This document shows positions 15,534 to 23,704 of a stretch of 44,756 nt of DNA, one piece after another; position 1 is the stretch's first letter, and each line of letters opens with the position of its first letter. A program made the position numbers and the translations under genes. The stretch lies in NCBI GenBank assembly GCA_022451065.1, contig JAKUOU010000017.1:13946-58701 (forward strand), written 5' to 3'. The notes below the pieces were generated by a model that saw only the letters and a program-made list of their open reading frames with translations, ran no database searches and had not been told where the DNA came from. The DNA comes from Pedosphaera sp. (GTDB lineage Bacteria; Verrucomicrobiota; Verrucomicrobiia; Limisphaerales; UBA1096).

Positions 15534-17255
15534 TCAATTCTTCAACACGGCCAGTTCCTTTCGCAGCAGGTCGGCCATGGGGGCGACCGTTTTGCGGCTG
15601 AAATCGAGTCGGGTGTTGCACCGCTTGAATAGTTCCGGCAACGGTCTCGAGCCACCCAGCGCGAGCGCGGCCTTGTAGTCGGCAAGTGCTTGGGTGCGAT
15701 CCTGTTTGCTGTTGGCCCACACCTGTAATGCACCTAGCTGGGCGATGCCGTACTCGACGTAATAAAACGGGTGTAGGAAAATATGCAGTTGCCGGTGCCA
15801 CAGCTTGGCTCGGGCGCGCTCGTGGCCGCTCCAGTCGATGCTGCCACCGAAGCGCTCCATCAAGCTGTCCCAGGCGTTGTCGCGCTCTGCGGTCGAGTGG
15901 CCGGGGTTAAGGTAGAGCCAGTGCTGGAACGCATCGATCGTGGCAATCCACGGGAACACGAAAACGATGCCCTCGAGGTGTGCGATCCGCGCGCGGCGCA
16001 CTTCCTCCGTGTTGTAGAACTCACCGAGGTATTCACCGCCGAGCAGCTCCATTGCCATTGAGGCGACTTCGCAGAACTCGATCGGGGCGTGGCGGTAGGA
16101 GTGCAGCGACTCCTTCTGGCTGGCCATGGTATGAAACGCATGTCCGGCCTCGTGCAGCAGCGTCTCGACGTCACGCTGCACGCCGACCGCGTTCATGAAA
16201 ATGAACGGCAACCGTGCCTCGGCCAGTGAGTCCTGATAGCCGCCCGGCGCCTTGCCCTTGCGGTTTGCCAGGTCGAGCAGATCGAGGTCCTGCATGGCCT
16301 GAAACCAACTGGCGAGTTCGCCATCAAGCTGGTCGAAGATTGCCTGCGTGCGGTGGATCAACTGCGAGACTTCCTCGAACGGCTTGAGCGGCGAATGGCC
16401 CTGCGGATCAGTCGCCGTGTCCCATGGTCTCACCGATTCGATGCCAAGCGTGGTCTGACGTTCGTCGTGCAGTTCCCTGAGCAGCGGCACCATCTCCTGC
16501 TCGATAGCATCGTGAAATGAGAGGCAGTCTTCCGGGGAATAGTCGAACCGGCCGCGGCGTCGATGTGCGAAGTCTCGGTAGTTCGGGAAACCGGCGTTGG
16601 CGCTCATCCGATTGCGCCGCTCGGCTAAGCTGTCGAGTTGACCATCGATGGTTTCGGCCTCCTCGAGCCGTCGGTTGGCGACGAGTTCCCACGCCTCCTG
16701 CCGTCGGGTCCGGTCGGTCTCCTCGAGGTGGCGGCCCATCTGCACGAGCGTTTGTTCTTTGCCGTCGAACTGCACGGCCAGGCTCCCGATGAGTTTTTGG
16801 TATTGCTGCCCAATCTTGGTTGCCTCGGTCTCGAGTGGGATGTTCTCGGGGCGGAATAAGTCGACCTCCAGCGCGGCGTCGCGGGTGAACACCTCGTAGC
16901 GCCTGGCCGGGAGACCGTCGCGGTGCGAGTGTCCGGTCAGCGACTTGGCCAGGCGGAAGCTGCTTGTCTTTTCCTCCGGCTCGATCTTCTCGACGAAATC
17001 GAGGTAGGTCTGCTCGGCGGTTTTGTCCTCCGTCTGGCAGGTCATCGCGATGTAGCGCTTGGAGCCTTCCTCGGCGATGGCGGCGGAGAGTTCCTCCCAG
17101 TTGAGGATGGCCTGCTCGAGTTGGGCGGCATCGGTGGCGGCGCTGAATTGTTGTTCGAGTTGGTCGAAGAGCGGCGCGAGCGATGCCCAGTCGCCGGCGT
17201 TCAGGTCGGTCGGCACAAACTGGCGCGGTGTGTGGAGGGTGATTTTTTCAAACAT
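15534..17255 (-). CDS. M3 family oligoendopeptidase F-like metallopeptidase
   Basis: A cytoplasmic zinc peptidase (573 residues, no signal peptide) that degrades short peptides. The zinc site is LLHEAGHAFH with His368, Glu369 and His372; the third ligand should be the Glu in EFCEVASMAMELLGG about 25 residues on, as in thimet-oligopeptidase-fold enzymes. FAHRRRGRFDYSPEDC and the C-terminal HPFYYVEYGIAQLGALQVW are typical of the M3 oligoendopeptidase group. It is the only minus-strand gene between two plus-strand units and starts alone. The name PepF is possible, but substrate preference cannot be read from sequence. Confidence 0.92.
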   Translation of the reverse strand: MFEKITLHTPRQFVPTDLNAGDWASLAPLFDQLEQQFSAATDAAQLEQAILNWEELSAAIAEEGSKRYIAMTCQTEDKTAEQTYLDFVEKIEPEEKTSSFRLAKSLTGHSHRDGLPARRYEVFTRDAALEVDLFRPENIPLETEATKIGQQYQKLIGSLAVQFDGKEQTLVQMGRHLEETDRTRRQEAWELVANRRLEEAETIDGQLDSLAERRNRMSANAGFPNYRDFAHRRRGRFDYSPEDCLSFHDAIEQEMVPLLRELHDERQTTLGIESVRPWDTATDPQGHSPLKPFEEVSQLIHRTQAIFDQLDGELASWFQAMQDLDLLDLANRKGKAPGGYQDSLAEARLPFIFMNAVGVQRDVETLLHEAGHAFHTMASQKESLHSYRHAPIEFCEVASMAMELLGGEYLGEFYNTEEVRRARIAHLEGIVFVFPWIATIDAFQHWLYLNPGHSTAERDNAWDSLMERFGGSIDWSGHERARAKLWHRQLHIFLHPFYYVEYGIAQLGALQVWANSKQDRTQALADYKAALALGGSRPLPELFKRCNTRLDFSRKTVAPMADLLRKELAVLKN

Positions 17256-17495
17256 GAGTTTTTAATGAGCCTAGTTTATGAGGGAGAACAGTAACGTGCA
17301 CGGCCGATCTGAGCTGATGCAACAAACGTGTGCTCGTGCTTGCCGAGTTGGATTTGAAGAGTGTCGAGTGCCATTGGTCCGGCGGAGACGGCTGCCCATC
17401 CGCTGCCGGGGAGTAAATTAAACACCACCCCGCATGGTCGAGACAATTCAGTCTGCCTCCTTGGCTGGGCGTTTTTTTCTCGGAACACTGCAGGG

Positions 17496-18125
17496 ATGGC
17501 GCTAGGATTCCGCTTCTTTCGTAAGGTGGAAAACCAAGAGGAAAACCAAGTTGAATTGTCCGAATCCGCCACGGCAGACACTCAGGGGGATGAGATTGGT
17601 GAGCCAGTTCAGGAGCGGCGCGGCTTCATCAAGTTTCTCTGCGCGTTCATCGGCACGCTTATCAGCGTGATGCCGTTTGGCGCCGGCGTCTGGGTTTATC
17701 TCGACCCTTTGGCCAAGCGCGAGGATGACGACGGCGACGGCTTTATTAAGGTCACCACGCTTGACGCGATTCCAGCGGACGGTTCGCCGGCCAAATTCTC
17801 CGTCGTGGCCGACAAGGTGGACGCGTGGAACCGGTTCACCAACGTGAGCATTGGCGCGGTCTACCTGCGACTTGTCGATGGGGTGCCCAAGGCGCTGCAC
17901 ACGGTCTGCCCGCACTTGGGCTGTTTCGTTGACTATCGGTCGGGCAACAACGATTTTTTCTGCCCGTGCCATAACAGTAACTTCAAGTTAGACGGCAGCA
18001 TGGTTTCTGGCGTGAGCCCACGCGCGATGGATCCGCTTGAGATTCGGATTCGCAATAAGACCGAGGTGTGGGTGAAGTTTCAGAATTTTCAACCCGGCCA
18101 CAGCCACGCGGTTCCGGTGTCATGA
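17496..18125 (+). CDS. qcrA: Rieske iron-sulfur subunit of a cytochrome bc-type complex
   Basis: The ATG at 17496 (MALGFRFFRK) is chosen; the open frame runs upstream to 17361 without family resemblance. 209 residues: a cytoplasmic N-terminal tail rich in Glu, the twin-Arg-preceded anchor helix (ERRGFIKFLCAF...GVWVYL, about 41-69), then the Rieske domain. The 2Fe-2S ligands are in CPHLGC (Cys138, His140) and CPCHNS (Cys156, His159), with the disulfide pair Cys143 and Cys158. ERRGFIKF recalls a Tat signal anchor, the usual route for Rieske proteins. It overlaps the cytochrome b gene by ATGA, so the two are translationally coupled parts of complex III, passing electrons from quinol to the c hemes. 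Confidence 0.95.
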   Translation: MALGFRFFRKVENQEENQVELSESATADTQGDEIGEPVQERRGFIKFLCAFIGTLISVMPFGAGVWVYLDPLAKREDDDGDGFIKVTTLDAIPADGSPAKFSVVADKVDAWNRFTNVSIGAVYLRLVDGVPKALHTVCPHLGCFVDYRSGNNDFFCPCHNSNFKLDGSMVSGVSPRAMDPLEIRIRNKTEVWVKFQNFQPGHSHAVPVS

Positions 18126-20113
18126 AGTCGCTGCTGGACTGGCTTGATCATCGCACCGGGATTCGCAGCCTGACCCGCGAGGCGTTGTTCGAGAACATCC
18201 CCGGCGGCTCGCGATGGCGCTACGTCTGGGGGAGTACGCTGACGTTCACGCTGTTCGTGCAGTTTATCACCGGCGTGTTTTTGTGGATGGGATACAGCGC
18301 CAGCTCCGGCGACGCATGGGAGTCGGTCAACTACATCCAAAACGAGATGAGCGGCGGTTGGCTGCTGCGCGGTATCCATCACTGGACGGCGCAGTTCATG
18401 CCGGTGCTGCTGCTGCTGCACCTGATGCAGGTCGTGATCGATGGCGCGTATAAGGCACCGCGCGAGGTGAACTACTGGTTCGGCGTCCTGCTGCTGCTGC
18501 TGGTGCTGGCCCTGTCACTGACCGGTTACCTGTTGCCATGGGATCAAAAGGGTTTTTGGGCCACCAAGGTCGCCACCAACCTGATCAACTTGGTTCCGTT
18601 CATTGGGCCAGAGATGCAAAAGCTCGTGATCGGCGGCACCGAGTATGGGCATCACACTTTGACGCGTTTTTTTGCGCTGCATGCCGGCGTGTTGCCAGGC
18701 CTGCTGGTGCTACTGATCGTCGGGCACATCTATCTGTTCCGCCGTCACGGCATCACGCCGGCCGAACCGAAGCGCAAGCGCGACGCCTACTTTTGGCCAG
18801 ATCAGGTTTTCAAGGATGTCGTGGCTTGTCTCGCAGTGATGATGGTGGTGATGGTGGTGGTATTCTCGGCGCACGGCGCGCATTTGGGTTCGCCGGCCGA
18901 CCCGTCCGAGCCGTTTTCCGCCGCGCGGCCGGATTGGTATTTCCTGTTCCTATTCCAATTTCTCAAGCTGCCCTTTTTCGCTGGCGAGAACGAGGTCTGG
19001 GGTGCCATTTACATCCCGGGGATAGCCGTCGGACTGATTTGCCTGATGCCGTTTATCGGCCGCTGGAAGCTCGGGCACGTGTTCAACATTGGCATTATTT
19101 TTGTGTTCCTCGGTGGCGCCGGCGCACTCACGTATCTGGCCAAGCAGGAGGATGTCACCGGGCCGAACAGTGCCACGTATCTCAGGGGCGTGCTTGCTGA
19201 CACCCGGGATGCCGATCGCGTGACCGCCTTGGCCAAAGCCAGGGGTATCGAGACCACCGCATTGTCGCTACTCAAGGACGATCCGAAAACGCAGGGCGCA
19301 CGGCTGTTCGCGCAGCATTGCGCGAGCTGCCATCGCTACGACGGCCATGATGGCCTGGGGGTTGAGTTGCCAAAGGCTGGTACATTGGCCGAGCTGCAAA
19401 GCCGCACCACTACGTTGAGCCGGTTTGCCTCCGCAGATGCGGTGCATCCCGAGTGGCTGGCACGAAAGTCCGCGACAAACGAATGGCAGACGGTGCAGTC
19501 GGTTTTGGACGAAAAGACCGAAGGAGTATTCGATGTGATTGCCGGTATCCAGCTCCAGGAAAAACAGAGCGCACCGGACCTGAAAGATTTCGCCACACAG
19601 CAATGGATTCGTGATTTGCTTGATCCGGATAAATACATCAGCGCCCGTTATTTTGGCGGCACCACTCATAGGGACGGTGCAATGTACAAAAAATTCCTCA
19701 ACCGCAAAGTCCGCAAGTACGCTGCCGATGAACGCGAAATGCTCGACGCCATCGCCGTGGCGCTCTCTGCCGAGGCCAAGCTGCCCAGCCAGGTCGCGAC
19801 TGATCAAACCAGCGTTGCGTTAATCAAGCAGGGCATTGCCTATCTAGAGGACGATATCGGCTGCATCGACTGCCATGCGTTCCGCGAGCCGGATCCCGAC
19901 GCTGACGGCCCCGATCTCACCGGCTATGGTTCGCGCCAATGGATCATCGACTTTGTGAAAAATCCGGGTCACGAAAAATTCTATCCCGAGAACAACGACC
20001 GCATGCCGGCATTCGGCGTGAAGAAGATTTTGACTGACAACGAGATCGGTCTGATCGCCGACTGGCTTCGCGGCGATTACTACGAGCCGACGACGGCCGA
20101 TCAGGGACACTGA
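18122..20113 (+). CDS. cytochrome b fused to subunit IV and a two-heme cytochrome c region
   Basis: 663 residues from the ATG that overlaps the Rieske stop. Residues 1-210 are the cytochrome b N-terminal part with heme ligands His86/His100 and His187/His202. This 15-residue second spacing matches cytochrome b6, not bc1, but position 35 is Val, so the Cys that binds the extra heme of b6 is missing. A subunit IV-like part follows with PDWYF (about 270-274), the quinol-oxidation motif. After the last membrane helix (about 320-340) come two c-heme motifs: CASCH (400-404) and CIDCH (581-585), in a long periplasmic region. The c domains probably replace cytochrome c1, since none is encoded nearby. 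Such fusions occur in Planctomycetota and Verrucomicrobiota. It works with the Rieske protein upstream as complex III. Confidence 0.93.
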   Translation: MKSLLDWLDHRTGIRSLTREALFENIPGGSRWRYVWGSTLTFTLFVQFITGVFLWMGYSASSGDAWESVNYIQNEMSGGWLLRGIHHWTAQFMPVLLLLHLMQVVIDGAYKAPREVNYWFGVLLLLLVLALSLTGYLLPWDQKGFWATKVATNLINLVPFIGPEMQKLVIGGTEYGHHTLTRFFALHAGVLPGLLVLLIVGHIYLFRRHGITPAEPKRKRDAYFWPDQVFKDVVACLAVMMVVMVVVFSAHGAHLGSPADPSEPFSAARPDWYFLFLFQFLKLPFFAGENEVWGAIYIPGIAVGLICLMPFIGRWKLGHVFNIGIIFVFLGGAGALTYLAKQEDVTGPNSATYLRGVLADTRDADRVTALAKARGIETTALSLLKDDPKTQGARLFAQHCASCHRYDGHDGLGVELPKAGTLAELQSRTTTLSRFASADAVHPEWLARKSATNEWQTVQSVLDEKTEGVFDVIAGIQLQEKQSAPDLKDFATQQWIRDLLDPDKYISARYFGGTTHRDGAMYKKFLNRKVRKYAADEREMLDAIAVALSAEAKLPSQVATDQTSVALIKQGIAYLEDDIGCIDCHAFREPDPDADGPDLTGYGSRQWIIDFVKNPGHEKFYPENNDRMPAFGVKKILTDNEIGLIADWLRGDYYEPTTADQGH

Positions 20114-20114
20114 A

Positions 20115-20126
20115 CCAAGCGCTTGG
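20115..20126. repeat. alternate-register palindrome at a gene start
   Basis: CCAAGCGCTTGG, the same half-sites as the main family joined at the other end, lies between the cytochrome b stop and the AlkA-like gene, and overlaps that gene's possible TTG start codon. Confidence 0.7.
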
Positions 20127-20128
20127 CC

Positions 20129-20749
20129 GTGGACGCAGCGAAAGCCATTCGGCATATCAAAAAAGTCGACCCTGACCTGGCCAGAGTCATTCGCTGTATT
20201 GGTGCCTGCGACTTGGTACCGGACAAAAGCCGTACAATTTACGCGTCACTCGTTCGTTCGATTGTGTACCAGCAACTCACCGGCAAAGTGGCGGCGATCA
20301 TCTTTGGCCGTTTCCTCGATCTGTTCCCCGGCAGAAAATTCCCCGAGCCGGAGAGGGTGCTGCGGAAGCCGTTCGAGCATCTGCGCGGTGTCGGGCTCTC
20401 CAATCAAAAGGCCGGTTACATCCGAAACATCGCCCAAGCGGCCAAAGACGGCATCGTGCCCGACTCGCGTCAGGCCAATTGCATGAGTGACAACGAATTG
20501 ATAGATAGCCTGACTTCCATCAAGGGCGTCGGCCGCTGGACGGTGGAGATGATGCTGATTTTCCGGCTCGGCCGGCCGGATGTGTTACCGGCTACTGACT
20601 ACGGCATTCAAAAAGGCTTCGCCTTGGCCAAGCGACTGGCCGACCTGCCTAAGCCGAAGGAACTCCTCACCGCTGGCGAATGCTGGGCACCGCACCGCAC
20701 CGTTGCTGCCTGGTACCTCTGGCGCACCGCCGACACTGCGACGCTGTAA
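20129..20749 (+). CDS. DNA-3-methyladenine glycosylase II-like (HhH-GPD) protein
   Basis: A base-excision repair enzyme that flips out and removes alkylated bases. About 206 residues, the length of the short AlkA-like/MAG forms. SLVRSIVYQQLTGKVAAIIFGRF (about 40-62) is the family helix block. The helix-hairpin-helix is LTSIKGVGRWTVEMMLIF, followed by the catalytic Asp in PATDYGIQKG. The DNA-glycosylase end W-APHRTVAAWYLWR is also standard. There is no ATG: the start is GTG 20129 or TTG 20123, both just inside the alternate-register palindrome CCAAGCGCTTGG at 20115-20126. It follows cytochrome b by 9-15 bases but has no functional link to it. Confidence 0.92.
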   Translation: MDAAKAIRHIKKVDPDLARVIRCIGACDLVPDKSRTIYASLVRSIVYQQLTGKVAAIIFGRFLDLFPGRKFPEPERVLRKPFEHLRGVGLSNQKAGYIRNIAQAAKDGIVPDSRQANCMSDNELIDSLTSIKGVGRWTVEMMLIFRLGRPDVLPATDYGIQKGFALAKRLADLPKPKELLTAGECWAPHRTVAAWYLWRTADTATL

Positions 20750-21018
20750 CATCCACCGCTTGGTCAAGTACTTGCCTTACTTGCTGAGTTTCTCGGTCGG
20801 CTGCCTTGGTGCGATGGGATTTGCGGGTCTGTTTGATGATCGAGATAAAGAGGATGGCCAAGTGGGCGATCAGCCCGGCGTTGCTCGAGTTTGAAGGTGA
20901 TTTTGGTCCGCTCGGCGAGATTCATCCGGGATCCTAATTATTCAGGAAACCAGCCGGTTGGCGATTCAGAAAAAACCGCCGTCTCGCTCTCCCGCCGCGA
21001 ACCCAGTACAACAGCGCC
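20750..21018. other. intergenic stretch, no recognisable gene
   Basis: About 270 bases upstream of der. Short open frames exist on both strands: plus-strand LVKYLPYLLSFSVGCLGAMG, and minus-strand MAILFISIIKQTRKSHRTK and MNLAERTKITFKLEQRRAD. None has family resemblance or a consistent frame over the whole gap. It may hold the der promoter or the remains of a small membrane protein gene. Confidence 0.35.
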
Positions 21019-22626
21019 GTGCCAGGAGTGGTAGCCATCGTCGGTCGGCCCAATGTCGGTAAGTCGGCCCTGTTCAATTGTATTGCGCGAAAGCGGATTG
21101 CTATTGTGCACGATCGCCCTGGCGTTACGCGCGACCGGCTCAGCGCCGAGGTCGAGTGGCAGGGGCATCCGTTCACGTTGGTGGACACCGGTGGCATTGG
21201 GCTGCTCAAGGGCGAGCGGGGTGGCGATGACTTTGCCCGGGAAATCGTCACCCAGGTGCAAGTCGCGCTCGATGATGTGGGCGTGATTTTGTTCGTCGTC
21301 AGCGTGCAGGAAGGCGTCGTGCCGATGGATCTCGAGGTCGCCGGGATGCTCCGCGAAGCTGGCAGGCCGGTATTCGTGATGGTTAACAAGGTAGACACCG
21401 CTGCTCATGAGCGGGGCGTCGGTGAGTTTGCTGAGCTTGGCTTTGAGCATGTTTTCCCGGTCAGCGCGCTGCATGCGCGGGGCATCGATATTCCCATTGG
21501 CCAAGCGGTGAGCCGGTTACCGCAGCAGTTGGTCAGGCCGGAGGATCAAGACGATGGGGAGCCGCCGCTGAACATCGCCATCGTCGGCCGGCCCAACGTC
21601 GGCAAGTCGTCGATCATCAACGCACTCACCCGGTCGCAGCGGGTGATTGTCACCGAGATTTCCGGAACCACCCGCGACGCCATCGATGTACCGTTTGATG
21701 TCGTGACCGACGGCATGCGACAGAGCTACAACCTCATCGACACGGCTGGCATCCGCAAACGGCGGCGTATCAAGGACGCGGTGGAGTTTTTTAGCGTCAA
21801 CAGCGCTGACAAAGCCATCGAGCGGTGTGACTTGGCGGTGCTGGTGATGGACGCCGCCGAGGGTGTCACCGAGCAGGACAAAAAAATCTGCGATCGCATC
21901 ACCGAGGCCGGTTGTGCCTGTGTCATCGTCGTCAACAAGTGGGATCTTTTCCAGGCCGGACTGGAGAAGGCCCAAAAGCGGGAGGCTAAAAAAACCGTCG
22001 CGCAGGGAGGCCGCAAGCTCAGCCGCAAAAAACAGGAGGAGTTGATGTACAAGGAGTTTGGCAAGTGGGTGAAATCTAACCTGTTTTTCATCGACTACGC
22101 GCCGGTGATTTTCACGTCTGCGGTTGAAAATTTCCAACTGGATCGCCTGCTCGAGGCCATCCGCTATGTGAGCTCGCAGCTCCAAAAAACCACACCGACA
22201 AGTTTGTTGAACCGCTCGCTGCAGGCAGCACTGGAGCGCAATTCGGCGCCCAGCTCCAAGGGCCATCGGCTCAAGCTCTTTTACGCTACGCAGGTTAAGT
22301 CGAGGCCGCCGACATTTCTGCTCTTTGTCAACCGCAAGGAGTTGATGAGCGACAACTACTCGCGCTATCTCATCGGCGTGCTACGCAAGTCGTTCGGGTT
22401 CGAGGGATGCCACATCCGGCTTGTGGTCAAGCCGCGCCCGAAAAGCATCGAGCCGATCCGTCGTACGGTGACCAAAAAGAGCAAGACCAGTAAAAAGGTC
22501 ACCAAGCGCGAAATCCAAAAATTGCGTGACAAGACCAAGCGCAAAAAGGACGCGAAGAAAAAAGCAGCCCGAAAAGGGATCGGGCGCATAAAAAAACGTC
22601 CCGCCAAAAAGGCGAAGAAACGTTGA
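21019..22626 (+). CDS. der: ribosome assembly GTPase Der (EngA)
   Basis: Der has two tandem GTPase domains and a KH-like domain and is needed for 50S subunit maturation. Both Walker A motifs read GRPNVGKS (about residues 8-15 and in INIAIVGRPNVGKSSIINAL of domain two). The G3 motifs are DTGGIG and DTAGIR, and the G4 motifs are NKVD and NKWD. The start is a GTG at 21019, which puts VVAIVGRPNVGKS at the usual distance. A basic insert (about 315-345, KAQKREAKKTVAQGGRKLSRKK) sits after the second NKWD. The C-terminus carries an extra Lys/Arg-rich tail of about 50 residues after the KH-like domain (e.g. KTSKKVTKREIQKLRDKTKR), probably for rRNA contact. Total 535 residues against about 440-490 usually. 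Confidence 0.96.
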   Translation: MPGVVAIVGRPNVGKSALFNCIARKRIAIVHDRPGVTRDRLSAEVEWQGHPFTLVDTGGIGLLKGERGGDDFAREIVTQVQVALDDVGVILFVVSVQEGVVPMDLEVAGMLREAGRPVFVMVNKVDTAAHERGVGEFAELGFEHVFPVSALHARGIDIPIGQAVSRLPQQLVRPEDQDDGEPPLNIAIVGRPNVGKSSIINALTRSQRVIVTEISGTTRDAIDVPFDVVTDGMRQSYNLIDTAGIRKRRRIKDAVEFFSVNSADKAIERCDLAVLVMDAAEGVTEQDKKICDRITEAGCACVIVVNKWDLFQAGLEKAQKREAKKTVAQGGRKLSRKKQEELMYKEFGKWVKSNLFFIDYAPVIFTSAVENFQLDRLLEAIRYVSSQLQKTTPTSLLNRSLQAALERNSAPSSKGHRLKLFYATQVKSRPPTFLLFVNRKELMSDNYSRYLIGVLRKSFGFEGCHIRLVVKPRPKSIEPIRRTVTKKSKTSKKVTKREIQKLRDKTKRKKDAKKKAARKGIGRIKKRPAKKAKKR

Positions 22627-22810
22627 AGCGCAAACTAGCGCCTGGCCAAGCGCTGCAGAAATTTGTTACTCGCGACAATTGGGATGTTCACTTGACCGAA
22701 TCGGATGAGTGGCCCTCCCGATATGCCTTCAAACTGTGATTCCTATTGCCGCTTGGTCTTGCCATTTTGGGTGTCTATGGTGAGCATCCGCCCCGGTTGG
22801 TCCCGTGGTC

Positions 22811-23704
22811 ATGGCGGCGTTGATTTCCCCTCATTTACTGAAGCGTTTGGAGCAGTTGCAGCTCTTGGCTCGCCGCCGTTCGAAGAGCACGGCGAAGGGG
22901 GAGCGCCGCAGTGGAGCCCGGGGCCAGTCAGTCGAGTTCGCCGATTACCGCAACTACGTCCCTGGGGATGATCTGCGCCGGATCGACTGGAACATCTACG
23001 GTCGGCTCGACCGGCTCTTCCTCAAGCTTTACGAGGAGGAACGCGAGCTTCCAGTCACCATTTTTCTCGATGCCAGCGAGTCGATGTCGTTTGGCCAAGT
23101 GTCCAAGTTTGATTTTGCCCGCCAGGTCACTGCTGCCGTGGGCTACGTGGCGTTGTGTGGGTTCGATCGCGTCACCGTCGAGCCATTTCCGCTGGGCGAC
23201 GATCAAGTGAGCCTGGCCGGCGAGTTACGGCAGGTTCGTGGCCGCAAATCATCGATCCGTTTTTTTGAAAACCTGGCCAAGCTCAAGGTCGCCGGAACGG
23301 CGGACTTGAACCAGGCGCTCCGGCGTGGCGCGATGAAGCACCGCGCGCCCGGTGTGTCGGTTATCCTCAGCGATTTTCTCGACCCTGCCGGTTACGAGGA
23401 GGGAATCAAGGCGTTGGCCCATCGCGGCTCGGAAATTCACGCCGTGCAAATCCTCTCGCCGGAGGAACTCGAGCCGTCGACCTACGGCGACTTGAAAGTG
23501 ATCGACTCCGAGACCGGCGCCGAGCAGGAGGTGACGTTCGGCAAATACCGGCTCAAGACGTACCGGGCTACGGTGCAGAACTACTGCCTGCGGCTGCAGG
23601 AGTTTTGTCGCTCCCGGGGCATTTGCTACCAGTTGTCGCGCTCCGACACGCTGATCGACGACCTGCTGCTCAAGGCCATGCGAACCGGGGGCATGTGGCG
23701 ATGA
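22811..23704 (+). CDS. DUF58 domain protein (VWA-like)
   Basis: About 297 residues from the ATG at 22811; a GTG two codons earlier (22805) is possible. The DUF58 signature is GQSVEFADYRNYVPGDDLRRIDW (about 38-60), followed by a von Willebrand A-like fold with the metal-site motif DASES in IFLDASESMSFG. DUF58 proteins normally sit with a MoxR AAA+ ATPase and VWA membrane proteins of the Bat type; here the VWA protein follows with an ATGA overlap, but no MoxR gene precedes. A role in metal-cofactor insertion or chaperone activity has been proposed for MoxR/DUF58 sets. The region upstream (22627-22810) holds only a variant palindrome (CTGGCCAAGCGC near 22645). Confidence 0.92.
   Translation: MAALISPHLLKRLEQLQLLARRRSKSTAKGERRSGARGQSVEFADYRNYVPGDDLRRIDWNIYGRLDRLFLKLYEEERELPVTIFLDASESMSFGQVSKFDFARQVTAAVGYVALCGFDRVTVEPFPLGDDQVSLAGELRQVRGRKSSIRFFENLAKLKVAGTADLNQALRRGAMKHRAPGVSVILSDFLDPAGYEEGIKALAHRGSEIHAVQILSPEELEPSTYGDLKVIDSETGAEQEVTFGKYRLKTYRATVQNYCLRLQEFCRSRGICYQLSRSDTLIDDLLLKAMRTGGMWR

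Noticed and set aside
17276-17581. Minus-strand frame before the Rieske gene
   Set aside because: It overlaps the Rieske start and its promoter region, and the product has no recognisable domain.
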